Assembly (NCBI RefSeq): GCF_000721075.1
Contig: NZ_JOEQ01000011.1
Span: 124,001 to 188,000, forward strand
Length of the DNA: 64,000 bases
DNA from: Streptosporangium amethystogenes
GTDB lineage: Bacteria; Actinomycetota; Actinomycetes; Streptosporangiales; Streptosporangiaceae
Direction: 5' to 3'
Both the position numbers and the translations under genes were made by a program. The notes under the pieces are model-generated. The model made no database searches. It was not told the DNA's origin and was given only the letters and a program-made list of their open reading frames with translations. Below, one piece after another: positions 1-9,606 of this stretch (the first letter of the stretch is position 1; the number at the start of each line of letters is the position of its first letter).

Positions 1-614
1 ATCAGGTCCGCGAGCAGTTCGCGCCCGGCGTTGTCGGCCACCACCACGACCTCGGCCCCGGGAGCGAGCGCGTTCCACATCTTCGCGCTGTCGTCGCAGA
101 CCAGCTCGGCACCCGACGCCTCGGTGAGGGTGCCCATCGCGAAACTCAGATCGGCGCGGTTGCCCCAGAGCGCGGCCAGCAGCTTCGCCTGGCCGGACGC
201 GCCGGCCGCCGGCCGCTCAAGGTCGGTGAGGGACGCGAGCTCGGCCCGCTTGAGAGGGGCGAACGGGTCCACTCCCCGCCACGGTCCCGGCTCGAAGAAC
301 CCGACCGCGTCAAGCACCCGCCGGTAGAAGTACGACTCCGACCAGAGGAAAGGGGCGTCCGACCAGGGTTTTCCGAAGTGGTCGGCACCCCAGCCCGCCC
401 ACACCCCCCGATCATGGGCGTGCGCGCCGAGCGGCTCCATCACCCCGGAGAGGATCTCGGCGAGCAACGCGTCCAGCGCGTCGTGCTCTTTCTGACCGTA
501 CGAATTCGTGTCCTTGATCTTCGCTACCAGCTTCGGAGTGCGATCGTGCCAGACCTGCCAGGCGTAGCCCTTCGGATCGCTGTTCAGCAACTCGGGCGGT
601 AGCTCGTCATTCAC
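1..614 (-). CDS. DUF89/ARMT1-like damage-control phosphatase, 3' end outside window
   Basis: I translated this frame by hand from a GTG at 614 (VNDELPPELLNSDPKGYAWQ). It stays open to the window edge, about 204 codons. Seen: a helical N-terminal part with LWGNRADLSF, then VVVADNAGRELLADL at the edge. The DNAG motif following a hydrophobic strand is the hallmark of the DUF89 family, metal-dependent phosphatases thought to remove damaged phosphometabolites (ARMT1 group). The C-terminal half with the remaining metal ligands is missing, so activity cannot be judged. The gene is divergent from the DUF4132 pair. Confidence 0.8.
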   Translation of the reverse strand, partial: MNDELPPELLNSDPKGYAWQVWHDRTPKLVAKIKDTNSYGQKEHDALDALLAEILSGVMEPLGAHAHDRGVWAGWGADHFGKPWSDAPFLWSESYFYRRVLDAVGFFEPGPWRGVDPFAPLKRAELASLTDLERPAAGASGQAKLLAALWGNRADLSFAMGTLTEASGAELVCDDSAKMWNALAPGAEVVVVADNAGRELLADL

Positions 615-793
615 CGAAGTTCTCTCGCTCCTCGTCGGCGGACGTCCGTATGACAACCGTACGCGTCGAGGTCGCGAAGACCGAACGCCTCTGCTCCACC
701 GGCTCACCGGGGTGTCGGTGAGAGCGGTTTCTGTCGGATTGAAATGCTACTGATGGCCATCACAGTGATTCCGATGATTTGTGGAGCCGCGTG

Positions 794-1186
794 ATGGCAA
801 CGGTCACCTTCCGGGATGAGACCGCGACGGGAAAGACGATGGAGGAGTTCACTCTCCCCGACCTGCCAGAGAACATCTCGGCGCGGGAGTTGGTCCGGCT
901 CAGGGTCCGCGAGGAGGTCGCCCGGTACAACGCGGCCCCCGCCGCCCGGTTCAACGGCCTGGTCCGTCCCGAGGACGCAGAGGTGGAGTTGAACGGCTAT
1001 CGGATGGGCACGAAGCGGCGGATCGACTGGGAACGGCAGGCGGACACCGCCGAGCGGGCGTTCCAGCGCAACGGGTTCCTGCTGCTCGTCGGGGAGCGTC
1101 AGATCGACGACCTGTCCGAGATGATCGACCTGACCGTCGACCCGGTGGTCTCCTTCATCAAGCTCGTTCCGCTGGTCGGGGGCTGA
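794..1186 (+). CDS. Hypothetical protein, 130 aa, paired with DUF4132
   Basis: Family not recognised. ATG 794 is preferred over upstream TTG 779 and GTG 791 because GGAG at 784-787 lies 6 nt before it. The protein starts MATVTFRDETATGKTMEEFT and is mixed alpha/beta and soluble, with an Arg/Glu-rich middle (ARELVRLRVREEVARYN) and a hydrophobic C-terminus (VVSFIKLVPLVGG). The stop codon is 3 nt before the GTG of the DUF4132 gene, so the two are probably translationally coupled and act together. The N-terminal stretch could be a small beta domain, but I cannot assign it. Confidence 0.7.
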   Translation: MATVTFRDETATGKTMEEFTLPDLPENISARELVRLRVREEVARYNAAPAARFNGLVRPEDAEVELNGYRMGTKRRIDWERQADTAERAFQRNGFLLLVGERQIDDLSEMIDLTVDPVVSFIKLVPLVGG

Positions 1187-1189
1187 GGA

Positions 1190-3610
1190 GTGGGCGTCAT
1201 CGACGACTTCCCCAGATCTCACGGCTATGTCATGCACCACCTGGACGCACCGACCCGTGAGATCTTCGCTCGCCTTGACGCGGCCTTCGAGGCGGGGCGG
1301 GAGCTTCCCGACGCGGAGAGCGACCCGAGGCTGTTCGGCCGCTGGGCGCAGCTGCGGCTCGGCAACGGGCACCACGAGGTCCACGAATACGACGAGCGTG
1401 TGCTGCGCGCGACCCGGCTGGCCGCCGCCGGTGACACCCCATGGACGTTGGAGGACGCCCGTTTCCTCTGGATGGCCGCCGACGCGCTGATGACCTGGGG
1501 GCACACCGACTATCCGGAGCTGTACCGGCTCCCGCTCGTCGCGATCCGGCGGCTGGACCACGCGGGACGCCGCCAGATCCTGGAGGGGACGCTGGAGTGG
1601 TTCCGGAAGTACCACCGGCCGGTCTGGGACGCCCTGCACGACCAGATGGAGGAGGTGCTGACCGAACCCGCCGAGAACGGCCCGGCCGGAGTGGTGCGGA
1701 ACGTCATCTGGGACTGCGACGAGGTCGCCCGCAGGCTGGCCGAGGAGTACGGCGCGCGCCTGGCCGCCCCCGAGGTCCTGCCCCTGTTGCGGCACTGGAA
1801 CAGCGCCCGGTTCTCCAAGCCCAGCGGGAAGTGGCTCAGGACCGCCGAAACGCTGCTGACCCCCGAGGCCGTCGGCCTCGTCCGCGAGATCCTCGTCCTG
1901 GTGGCGGCTCACCGGGAGAGGCAGGAGGAGAACCTTTACGGGTGGCGGGAGACCGTCTTCCTGCACGAGCGCACCGCCATGCCGGTGCGCGGCATGGTGT
2001 GGACGTGCGAGCTGATCGACGAGCCGTGGGTGACCTCACTCCTCGGCGATGTCGCGCTGACCTGCGGGACCGGGATCGGCGGGTCGGGCGCCAACTGCCG
2101 CAGTGAGCTGCTCGCCAACGCCGCGGTGCACACGCTGGCCCGCCGGGGCGGGTTGGAGGTGGTCGCGGCCCTGGCCAGGGTCCAGGTCAAGGTCCGCAAG
2201 AAGACCGTGCTGAGCAACGTGGCGCGCACCCTGGACGCGGTGGCCGCCGAGGTGGGGCTGGGCCGCGAGCAGTTGCTGGACCGTACCGTGCCCGCCTTCG
2301 GGCTCGGCCGGGACGGGGTGCGGGAGGAGAAGATCGGCGACTGCCTGGTACGGCTCCGCGCCGACGGTCCCGCGCTCCAGTTCGTCAACCCGGCCGGCCG
2401 GACGGTCAAGTCGGCGCCGCAGGCGATCCGCCAGGCCCCCGAGCTGGCCGTCCTCAAGACCACCCTGAAGGAGCTCAAGCAGGCACTGCCCGCCGAGCGG
2501 TTCCGGCTGGAGCGGGCGCTGATCGAGGAGCGGCTCTGGCGCTGGGCGGAGGTGACGGAGCTCTTCCTCGACCATCCGCTCACCGGCCTGTATGCCAGGA
2601 ACCTCATCTGGCAGACCCACCAGGGCCCGGCCGGGCTCCCCGTCCGGACCGACTCCGGATGGGAGCTCGCCGACCCGCAGGGCCGCCGCGTCCAGCCGGA
2701 CCCCGACACCCCGGTCCGGCTCTGGCATCCGATCCACGCGGCGGCCGAGGACGTGCGGGCCTGGCGCGACCACCTGCTGGAGCACGGCGTCCGCCAGCCG
2801 TACAAGCAGGCGTTCCGCGAGGTCTACCTGCTGACCCCGGCCGAGGAGCTGACCCGCACGTATTCCAACCGGTTCGCCGGGCACACGCTCCGCTACGGCC
2901 AGGCCAAGGCGTTGCTGAACCAGCGTGGCTGGAGCGGGCTGTCCATCGGTCACTGGGACTACGAGTGCGGCGGCGACCAGGGCGAGGCCGTCAGGGAACT
3001 GTCCGGCTGGCGGGCCCACTGGGGCATGTACGTGGTCGGTGACGCGGAGGCCGACGGGTGGGGGACCGCCTCCTTCTGCGCCGGCGAGCGGATTCGCTTC
3101 CACCGGGCCGACGACCTCGCCGGCGACGAGGGTGTGCCGCTGGCCGAGGTGCCGCCGCTGGTGCTGTCGGAGGTGCTGCGCGACGCCGACCTGGCGGTGG
3201 GCGTCACCTCGGTCGGCCTCGACCAGCAGGCCGCCGCCGGGCACGAGGAGTACTGGCGCTCCTACGGGTTCGGCGAACTCACCGAGACCGCCGGCACCCG
3301 GCGCGACGCGCTCGCCCGGCTGCTGCCCCGGCTGAGGATCGCCGACCGGGCCGAGCTGACCGACCGGTTCCTGCGGGTACGCGGAGACCGGCGGACCTAC
3401 CGGATCCACCTGGGCTCGGGCAACATCCTGATGGAGCCCAACGACGCCTACCTGTGCATCGTCCCCGGCCACGACCGCGAGGCCGCCTCGGTCTTTCTGC
3501 CCTTCGAGGAGAACGGCGGCATGCTGTCGATCATCCTGTCCAAGGCGTTCCTGCTCGCCGACGACACGGCCATCACCGACCCGTCGATCACCCGCCAGCT
3601 CGACGGCTGA
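1190..3610 (+). CDS. DUF4132 domain protein, 806 aa
   Basis: A large soluble protein with no signal peptide or membrane segment. The C-terminal third has the DUF4132 signature: an AKALLNQRGWSGLSIGHWDYE stretch around residue 570 and a closing strand set with GSGNILMEPNDAYLCIVPG near residue 745, as in MolR-like proteins. The N-terminal half is helical and repeat-like (HEAT-type impression). The biochemical role of the family is not established. The GTG start follows GAGGAG, which overlaps the end of the upstream gene. The gene converges on the RiPP exporter gene with a 42-bp gap. Confidence 0.8.
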   Translation: MGVIDDFPRSHGYVMHHLDAPTREIFARLDAAFEAGRELPDAESDPRLFGRWAQLRLGNGHHEVHEYDERVLRATRLAAAGDTPWTLEDARFLWMAADALMTWGHTDYPELYRLPLVAIRRLDHAGRRQILEGTLEWFRKYHRPVWDALHDQMEEVLTEPAENGPAGVVRNVIWDCDEVARRLAEEYGARLAAPEVLPLLRHWNSARFSKPSGKWLRTAETLLTPEAVGLVREILVLVAAHRERQEENLYGWRETVFLHERTAMPVRGMVWTCELIDEPWVTSLLGDVALTCGTGIGGSGANCRSELLANAAVHTLARRGGLEVVAALARVQVKVRKKTVLSNVARTLDAVAAEVGLGREQLLDRTVPAFGLGRDGVREEKIGDCLVRLRADGPALQFVNPAGRTVKSAPQAIRQAPELAVLKTTLKELKQALPAERFRLERALIEERLWRWAEVTELFLDHPLTGLYARNLIWQTHQGPAGLPVRTDSGWELADPQGRRVQPDPDTPVRLWHPIHAAAEDVRAWRDHLLEHGVRQPYKQAFREVYLLTPAEELTRTYSNRFAGHTLRYGQAKALLNQRGWSGLSIGHWDYECGGDQGEAVRELSGWRAHWGMYVVGDAEADGWGTASFCAGERIRFHRADDLAGDEGVPLAEVPPLVLSEVLRDADLAVGVTSVGLDQQAAAGHEEYWRSYGFGELTETAGTRRDALARLLPRLRIADRAELTDRFLRVRGDRRTYRIHLGSGNILMEPNDAYLCIVPGHDREAASVFLPFEENGGMLSIILSKAFLLADDTAITDPSITRQLDG

Positions 3611-3652
3611 GAGTCACCGGGGGGAGGATCCGGCCACCCAGCCGGGGCGCAC

Positions 3653-6532
3653 TCAGGAGAGCTGACGGGTGGCCAGCTGGGCGAACAGGCCGTCCTTCAC
3701 GGCCAGTAGTTCGTCGTAGGTGCCCTGCTGGACGATCCGCCCCTCGTCCATGACCACGATGCGGTCGGCGGCGACCACCGTGGAGAGCCGGTGGGCGATC
3801 ACCACCCGGGTGGCGTTGAGCCGGCGGGTGCTCTCGGCGACCCGGCTCTGGGAGGGGTTGTCCAGCGCGCTGGTGGCCTCGTCGAAGAAGACGATGCGGG
3901 GCCGGGCGACCAGCGCCCGAGCGATCATGAGACGCTGCCGCTGGCCGCCCGACAGTGTGCTGGTGCCCTCGGAGAGCACGGTGTGCATGCCCATCGGCAT
4001 GGCCCTGATGTCGTCGGCGAGCCCGGCCATCTCGGCCGCCGCCCAGGCGTCGTCCACCGTGTGGATGCTGCTGCCGACGATGTTGGCCTGGATGCTGCCC
4101 GCCTGCAGCGCGCCGTTCTGGAGCACCACCCCGCACTGGCGGCGGACGGCGGAGACGTCGAGTTCGGCGAGGTCCTGGCCGTCGTAGAGCACGGTGCCCG
4201 ACAGCGGGATCTCGAAGCCGAGCAGCAGCCGCAGCACCGTGGACTTGCCGCTGCCCGAGGGGCCGACCAGGGCCACGAACTCGCCGGGCTCGATCGACAG
4301 GGCGACCCCGTCCAGGGTCAGCGGACCGTCCTGGCCGTAGCGGAACGACACCTGACTGAGCGCGAGCCGCCCGGACAGGTCGCCGGGGTCGGCCTTGGTG
4401 CCGTCGGTCTCCGGCCGGGCCTCCAGGATCGGCTTGATGTTCTCCATCATCGGCACGACGCCCATCGCGCTGACGGCGGCGGCGGTGAACTGGAGGCTGG
4501 AGGCCAGCAGCAGGCTGAGCGCGGTGAAGAACGGCAGGAAGGTGGCGACCGAGATCTGGCCCGCCATCGGTCCCGCCACCACCGCGAACACGACCCCGGT
4601 GCAGACCAGCGGGAATCCGGCGTTGAACGTGGTCACCGCGTTCTGGATGCGGCGGGCCGAGGCGGTCAGTGAGCGGCCCCTGGTGACCTCGCGCGTCCAC
4701 TCGGCGAACGCCCGTTCCTCGGCGGCGGCGGCCCGCAGCTTCGGCATCGCGGTGAGCATCTGGAAGACCCGGGCCGACATGGTCCGCTCGTGCTCGTAGG
4801 ACTGCCGCTGCCAGCGAAGTTGCATCCGTCCCGCGACGATGGCGAACCCGAGCCCGAACAGCATGAGCCCGGTGGCGACCAGGGCCAGGCGCACGTCGTA
4901 GAAGTAGACCAGGATCAGATTGGCCGACCCGGTGAGCAGCCCCAGCGTGGCCGTGGTCAGCATCCCGGAGAGCATCTCCTGTGCCGAGCTGATGCCCAGC
5001 ACCGTGGTGCCCAGCTCGCCGGTGGAGTAGCGGGCGAAGAACCCGGCGGGCAGGGAGAGCAGCCGGGTCCACAGGCCCGACTGCAGGGCCGAGGTGGTGC
5101 GGCTCTCGACCCGCAGCACCGCGATGTTCTGCACCACCGACAGGGCCGCGACCACGAACCCGGAGCCGATCACCACCAGGGAGCCCTGCACGATGAGGTC
5201 GAGTTCGGCCCGGACCGTGAACACGCCGAGCACCTTGCCCGTCATGATCGGGACGAGCAGCCCGAGCAGCGCGACCAGCACCCCCATGGCGGCGAACCGC
5301 AGCAGGTCACGGTAGTTGCCGCTGTCGAGGAGCCCCAGGCGCAGCAGCGCGCCGACGGTCTTGATCGAGGCGGGCAGCGGCCGGTACAGCACGTGCGCCC
5401 GCTTCTCCAGGCCGCGGGCGACGGCCGCGGTGACCGGGGTGAGCACGCCGTCGTCCACCATGACGTAGCCGCGGCCCATGGTCAGCAGCGCCACGGGGCG
5501 CCCCGCGGAGTTGCTGCCCACCATGGGCCCCAGGTCCTGCGTCCACCACGGGCCGTCCAGCCGTACGAGCCGGGTTCTGACGCCGGAGGCCAGCGCTATC
5601 GCCTGCAGGTCGCCCACCGGGCGGTCCTGGCTGCCACGCCGTACCGGCGGCCGTACCTCGAATCCCTGGTGCGCCGCCACCAGCCGGGCGGCGGCCAGCG
5701 CGGGCGGATCGTTGGCCACGTCGGCCAGTTTCACCTGGACCTCGGTGTCCCGCAGCACGGCGTCGAAGCTCCGTACGGCCTGCGTCAGCACGGTGCTCTC
5801 GCGTTCCCGCAGGCCGGTCAGGGCGGCGCGCTCCTCCTCGCGCCGCCGTTCGATGCGTTCGTCGACGGTGTCGAGCAGCCGGACGGCGTGGGCGGCGAGG
5901 AACTCGCAGAGCAGGCCCTCGTCGAAGACCGAGTGCAGCGAGCGGACCCGCAGCCGGGTCCTGGTGCGGGCGACGAGCCAGTCCCTTTCGGTCAGGCAGA
6001 TGTCGCCGCCCGCGCCGAGCACCAGATCGTTGCCGCCGACCTCCACCTCACCCGCCTCGACGCGCACACAGCGCACGCCGTCGACCGATCGCACGGCGCG
6101 GCCCGCGTCCAGCTCGGCCGTCCCGCTGATGGGCAGCGGGACGAACTGGCGGGGTGGCAGGGGGGCGGGCAGCGCCCGGGCCAGCAGTTCGATGCCGCGG
6201 CCGAGCCCCTTGACCAGCCAGGCGGCGGCCTCGGCGGGCAGGTCGTGCAGAACCGCGACCGGGACGTCGGCGAGTACGGCGCCGGGCACCGGGCGGGCCA
6301 CGATCACGTGGCGCGGCCCCGACGGCACTCCGCAGGCCAGCACCGTGCCCGCCTCGGCCCGGCCCAGGAAGTTCCAGCGGCCGTCCAGCGCGCCGTCGGC
6401 GGTCCGGACCGCGAACAGGTCTACCAGGCCCGACTCGACCAGCAGCATCCGCCCGGGGTTGTCGAGGATCATGAACCGCTCGGTGCCGAGGTCCAGCGGG
6501 ATGGCGACTCCGGCGAGAGCATCGAGGCTCAC
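3653..6532 (-). CDS. NHLM-type ABC transporter, permease/ATPase without peptidase domain, 959 aa
   Basis: Half of the exporter for an NHLP-leader RiPP. The frame stays open far upstream into the next gene, but the start is the GTG at 6530-6532, which overlaps that gene's TGA (GTGA), giving VSLDALAGVAIPLDLGTERF. Residues 1-350 form the N-terminal region typical of the second NHLM ABC protein (no C39 cysteine, cyclic-nucleotide-like strands). Then come a six-helix membrane domain and an ATPase with Walker A GPSGSGKST, signature LSGGQRQRL and Walker B IVFFDEATSALD. Known for the family: it is encoded beside a C39-bearing ABC protein and an HlyD-like protein, as here. It is the last gene of the 13233-3653 transcription unit. 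Confidence 0.9.
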   Translation of the reverse strand: MSLDALAGVAIPLDLGTERFMILDNPGRMLLVESGLVDLFAVRTADGALDGRWNFLGRAEAGTVLACGVPSGPRHVIVARPVPGAVLADVPVAVLHDLPAEAAAWLVKGLGRGIELLARALPAPLPPRQFVPLPISGTAELDAGRAVRSVDGVRCVRVEAGEVEVGGNDLVLGAGGDICLTERDWLVARTRTRLRVRSLHSVFDEGLLCEFLAAHAVRLLDTVDERIERRREEERAALTGLRERESTVLTQAVRSFDAVLRDTEVQVKLADVANDPPALAAARLVAAHQGFEVRPPVRRGSQDRPVGDLQAIALASGVRTRLVRLDGPWWTQDLGPMVGSNSAGRPVALLTMGRGYVMVDDGVLTPVTAAVARGLEKRAHVLYRPLPASIKTVGALLRLGLLDSGNYRDLLRFAAMGVLVALLGLLVPIMTGKVLGVFTVRAELDLIVQGSLVVIGSGFVVAALSVVQNIAVLRVESRTTSALQSGLWTRLLSLPAGFFARYSTGELGTTVLGISSAQEMLSGMLTTATLGLLTGSANLILVYFYDVRLALVATGLMLFGLGFAIVAGRMQLRWQRQSYEHERTMSARVFQMLTAMPKLRAAAAEERAFAEWTREVTRGRSLTASARRIQNAVTTFNAGFPLVCTGVVFAVVAGPMAGQISVATFLPFFTALSLLLASSLQFTAAAVSAMGVVPMMENIKPILEARPETDGTKADPGDLSGRLALSQVSFRYGQDGPLTLDGVALSIEPGEFVALVGPSGSGKSTVLRLLLGFEIPLSGTVLYDGQDLAELDVSAVRRQCGVVLQNGALQAGSIQANIVGSSIHTVDDAWAAAEMAGLADDIRAMPMGMHTVLSEGTSTLSGGQRQRLMIARALVARPRIVFFDEATSALDNPSQSRVAESTRRLNATRVVIAHRLSTVVAADRIVVMDEGRIVQQGTYDELLAVKDGLFAQLATRQLS

Positions 6533-8772
6533 AATCCTCCTCCGGTGTTGAACAGCCGCGTGTAGATGCCGTCGGCGGCGAGCAGCTCCTCGTGGATGCC
6601 GCGCTCGGCGACCTCGCCGTGGTCCAGGACGATGATCTCGTCGGCGTCGCGGATGGTGGACAGCCGGTGGGCCATCAGCAGGCAGGCGCAGCCGCGGCGG
6701 CGCAGGTTGTCCATGATGACGTGCTCCGTCTCCGGGTCCAGGGCACTGGTGGCCTCGTCGAGGATCAGCAGGGTCGGCTCGGCGGCCAGCGCGCGGGCCA
6801 GTTCGAGCCGCTGCCGCTGGCCGCCGCTGAAGTTGCGGCCGTCCTCGCGGACGAACGAGTTGATCCCGCCGGGACGGGCCAGCACGGCGTCGTAGACGGC
6901 GGCGTCGCGGAGTGCGTCGAGCACCACCTCGTCGGGGACCGCCTCGTCCCACAGGGTCAGGTTGTCGCGTACGGTCCCGGCGAACAGCACGATGTCCTGG
7001 TCGACGTAGGCCATCGAGCTGGCGAGCACGGTGCGCGGGATCTCGTCCAGCGGGTGGCCGTCGAGCAGGATCTGGCCGGCGCGGGGCTCGTACAGGCCGG
7101 TCAGCAGGCGGCCCAGGGTGGACTTGCCGCTGCCGGAACCGCCCACGATCGCGACCCGGCTGCCCGGTGTCATGCTCAGCGAGAGGTTCTTGATGACCGG
7201 ATCGCTCAGCGGGCCGTACCCGAAGGTGATCTCCCGCAACTCCAGGCGGCCCTCCAGGCGGGTGCCGAGTTCCACCTCGCCCCCGGTGCGCTCGAAGCAG
7301 CGGGCGATCGGGTGCCGCTCCACGTCGTGGATGCGCTTGGCGTCGGCGCTGAGGTCCTGCAGGCGTCCGCCGAGGTTGGTGAGCTGGGTGACCGGCCTGC
7401 TCAGCGCGGCCAGCAGGGTCTGGAAGGAGATCAGGATGCCGATGCTGAGCACGCCTTCCACCACCCGCAGCCCGCCGATCAGCAGCATCAGGCCGGTGTT
7501 CACCGTGGCCAGCAGGGGCGGGACGACGACCAGCACCGCGGTGGGCACGCCGAGCCGCTGTTGTGCGGAGACGACCTTGGCCAGGAAACCCGCCCAGCGG
7601 GTGAAGGCGTCGGGCTCCGAGCCGGTGGCCTTGACCGTCTCGATCATGCTGAGCGTGGCGAAGGTGGTGCCGGTGAGGTTGCCGCGGTCGGTGCGGAGCG
7701 CGGTGACCGCGTCCTTGCGGGCTCGGGCGACCCAGCGCAGCACCAGGATGTTCAGCGCCGCCATGCCGACGCCGATGACGCCGAGCAGCACGTCGTAGCG
7801 GACCAGCAGGGCGGCGTAGAACGTCACCAGGACCATGTTGATCACCGTCAGCGCGAGGTCGCGGGAGAGGATCTCGGCCACCGTGTCGTTGGTGGAGATC
7901 CGCTTGGCGACCTCGGCCGGTCGGCGTTGCAGGAAGAACTCGATGGGCAGCCGGAGCAGGTGCCGGAAGAAGCGGGCGGAGCCGACCAGCCCGACCCTGA
8001 TCTCCAGCCGCAGAAGGTAGTACTGCTGCACCGAGGTCAGCACGAAGACGGCCGCCGCGGTGAACACCATGACGATCAGCAACGACGGCAGGATGCCGGG
8101 GGAGTTGCCGCTCAGCACCCGGTCGATGAACACCCGGTAGTAGGCGGGCCCGGCGATGCCGGGCAGCAGCAGCAGCGCGCTGGCCAGCAGCACCAGCGGC
8201 AGGGCGCGTCCGGACGGCAGCCGCCACTGGAGCAGCGCCTTGCTGAGCTTGGCGCGTTCCCCGCCCGGCTTGAAATCGGGGCCGGGTTCGAAGGTCAGCA
8301 TGATCCCGGTGAAGCCGGAGTCGAACTCCGACCACTCCATCAGCCGCGGACCCGAGGACGGGTCGTTGATCGCGACCATGGTGCGGCCGAACCGGGTCAC
8401 CAGTCCCTCGACCACGATGAAGTGCTGGAACGCCCAGAAAATGATCACCGGTCCGCTCTGGTCGCGGAGCAGTTCGGCCTCGACCTGGAAGCCCTTGGCG
8501 ATCATTCCGTAGGAGCGGGCCGCCGCGAGCATCGAGGATGCCTTGGACCCGTCCCTGGACACCCCGCACCGGCCCCGCAGCTCCTCAAGCGGCACGTGCT
8601 TGCCGTAGTGGCCCAGGACCATCGCCAGCGCGGCCGCGCCGCACTCGACCGACTCCATCTGGATCACGGTCGGCACCCGGTGATGGTTCTTCCTGCGGGG
8701 GCGCGGGGGACGTGGCTGCTTCCTGGGCGCGGGCTTGGCGGGTTCCGCGGGTTTCAATGTCGTGTTCGTCAT
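6529..8772 (-). CDS. NHLM-type ABC transporter with C39 leader peptidase, 747 aa
   Basis: Peptidase-permease-ATPase that should cleave the leader and export the modified peptide. Seen in order: a basic proline-rich N-terminus; a C39 peptidase domain with the catalytic cysteine in ESVECGAAAL (about residue 45) and the histidine in FWAFQHFIVVEG (about residue 128); a membrane domain from about residue 190 (LPLVLLASALLLLPGIAGPA); and an ATPase with Walker A GGSGSGKST, SGGQRQRLELARAL and LLILDEATSALD. C39 proteases of this group cut after Gly-Gly or Gly-Ala. The precursor has a Gly110-Ala111 pair at the expected place, so the two fit. Sixteen nt after the HlyD-like gene and 4-nt overlap with the next ABC gene. 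Confidence 0.93.
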   Translation of the reverse strand: MTNTTLKPAEPAKPAPRKQPRPPRPRRKNHHRVPTVIQMESVECGAAALAMVLGHYGKHVPLEELRGRCGVSRDGSKASSMLAAARSYGMIAKGFQVEAELLRDQSGPVIIFWAFQHFIVVEGLVTRFGRTMVAINDPSSGPRLMEWSEFDSGFTGIMLTFEPGPDFKPGGERAKLSKALLQWRLPSGRALPLVLLASALLLLPGIAGPAYYRVFIDRVLSGNSPGILPSLLIVMVFTAAAVFVLTSVQQYYLLRLEIRVGLVGSARFFRHLLRLPIEFFLQRRPAEVAKRISTNDTVAEILSRDLALTVINMVLVTFYAALLVRYDVLLGVIGVGMAALNILVLRWVARARKDAVTALRTDRGNLTGTTFATLSMIETVKATGSEPDAFTRWAGFLAKVVSAQQRLGVPTAVLVVVPPLLATVNTGLMLLIGGLRVVEGVLSIGILISFQTLLAALSRPVTQLTNLGGRLQDLSADAKRIHDVERHPIARCFERTGGEVELGTRLEGRLELREITFGYGPLSDPVIKNLSLSMTPGSRVAIVGGSGSGKSTLGRLLTGLYEPRAGQILLDGHPLDEIPRTVLASSMAYVDQDIVLFAGTVRDNLTLWDEAVPDEVVLDALRDAAVYDAVLARPGGINSFVREDGRNFSGGQRQRLELARALAAEPTLLILDEATSALDPETEHVIMDNLRRRGCACLLMAHRLSTIRDADEIIVLDHGEVAERGIHEELLAADGIYTRLFNTGGGL

Positions 8773-8787
8773 CGGTGCCTCCTCCGC

Positions 8788-9600
8788 TCAGCGCCCGAGC
8801 ACCAGGTCGAACGGCGTCTGCTCGCCCAGGTGGATGGAGGCCGACACGGTCACCTGGGAGTCGAGCTGCACGGGCGGTCCCTGCGCGGTCGACCAGGTGT
8901 ATCCCGAATGCGAGGCCTGGTCGGGGATCAGGTCCACGATGATCATCAGGGGGGCCTGGACCGCCGCGTATCTCCTGGCGGCCAGCTCGCCGCCGACCAG
9001 CCCGGCCAGCGCCTCACCGGTCAGGGGGTAGCGGCTGACCGAGGTGACCTGGCCGCGCAGCAGCCCGAAGGCCGCGGCGGGCGCGGTGGACACCTCCAGG
9101 TCGACCGGGCGGCCGGGGGCGATCCAGGCCGCCCGGTCGGCGGGTACGAACACCATGGCGACCAGGCGGTCGTCGGGCAGGTCGGTCCGCTCGACCGTGG
9201 CGACCGTGGTGCCGACGGCGACCACCTGGCCGTCGCTGACCGTGGTGCCGACCACCTGGCCGGTGAACGGGCTGGCCACCTCCTGGGTCTTGCCGTCGGC
9301 GTCCTGCAGTTCGGCGATGGACTGACCGACGATCACCCGGTCGCCCGGCCGGACCAGCACGCGGCGGGCCAGCCCCGAGTAGTGGCTCTGGATGCGGGCC
9401 GTACCGCCCGGGTGGGTGAGGACACCCGGGGCGGCGACCGAGATGCGCAACTCGCCGACGAACGCCCAGACCAGCCCGCCCGCCATCACGATCATCACGA
9501 CGAAGACCGCGATCCAGCCCCGGGGGGTGGCCAGCAGGGTGGGGGAGTCCAGCTCGTCGGGCTCGCGCATTCGTTGCAGCGCCTGGTAGCGGAACCTCAT
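8788..9600 (-). CDS. NHLM-type secretion adaptor (HlyD/membrane-fusion family), 270 aa
   Basis: Membrane-anchored periplasmic-adaptor-like protein of the NHLM export system. Seen: a short cytoplasmic N-terminus, one transmembrane helix (about residues 30-50, WIAVFVVMIVMAGGLVWAFV), then a biotinyl/lipoyl-like barrel (VLVRPGDRVIVGQSIAELQDADGK) and a beta-rich C-terminal part. It is short for the HlyD family and lacks the long coiled-coil hairpin that would reach an outer membrane protein, in keeping with a Gram-positive host. The ATG at 9600 follows the SagB stop closely, within the same operon as both NHLM ABC proteins. Confidence 0.88.
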   Translation of the reverse strand: MRFRYQALQRMREPDELDSPTLLATPRGWIAVFVVMIVMAGGLVWAFVGELRISVAAPGVLTHPGGTARIQSHYSGLARRVLVRPGDRVIVGQSIAELQDADGKTQEVASPFTGQVVGTTVSDGQVVAVGTTVATVERTDLPDDRLVAMVFVPADRAAWIAPGRPVDLEVSTAPAAAFGLLRGQVTSVSRYPLTGEALAGLVGGELAARRYAAVQAPLMIIVDLIPDQASHSGYTWSTAQGPPVQLDSQVTVSASIHLGEQTPFDLVLGR

Positions 9601-9606
9601 GGCGGT

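Noticed and set aside
3653..8569. A single 1638-codon minus-strand frame suggesting a fused double ABC protein
   Set aside because: The upstream part is out of frame with the C39-containing ABC gene, and the translation there is low-complexity. GTG 6532 overlapping the TGA of the upstream gene is the natural start.
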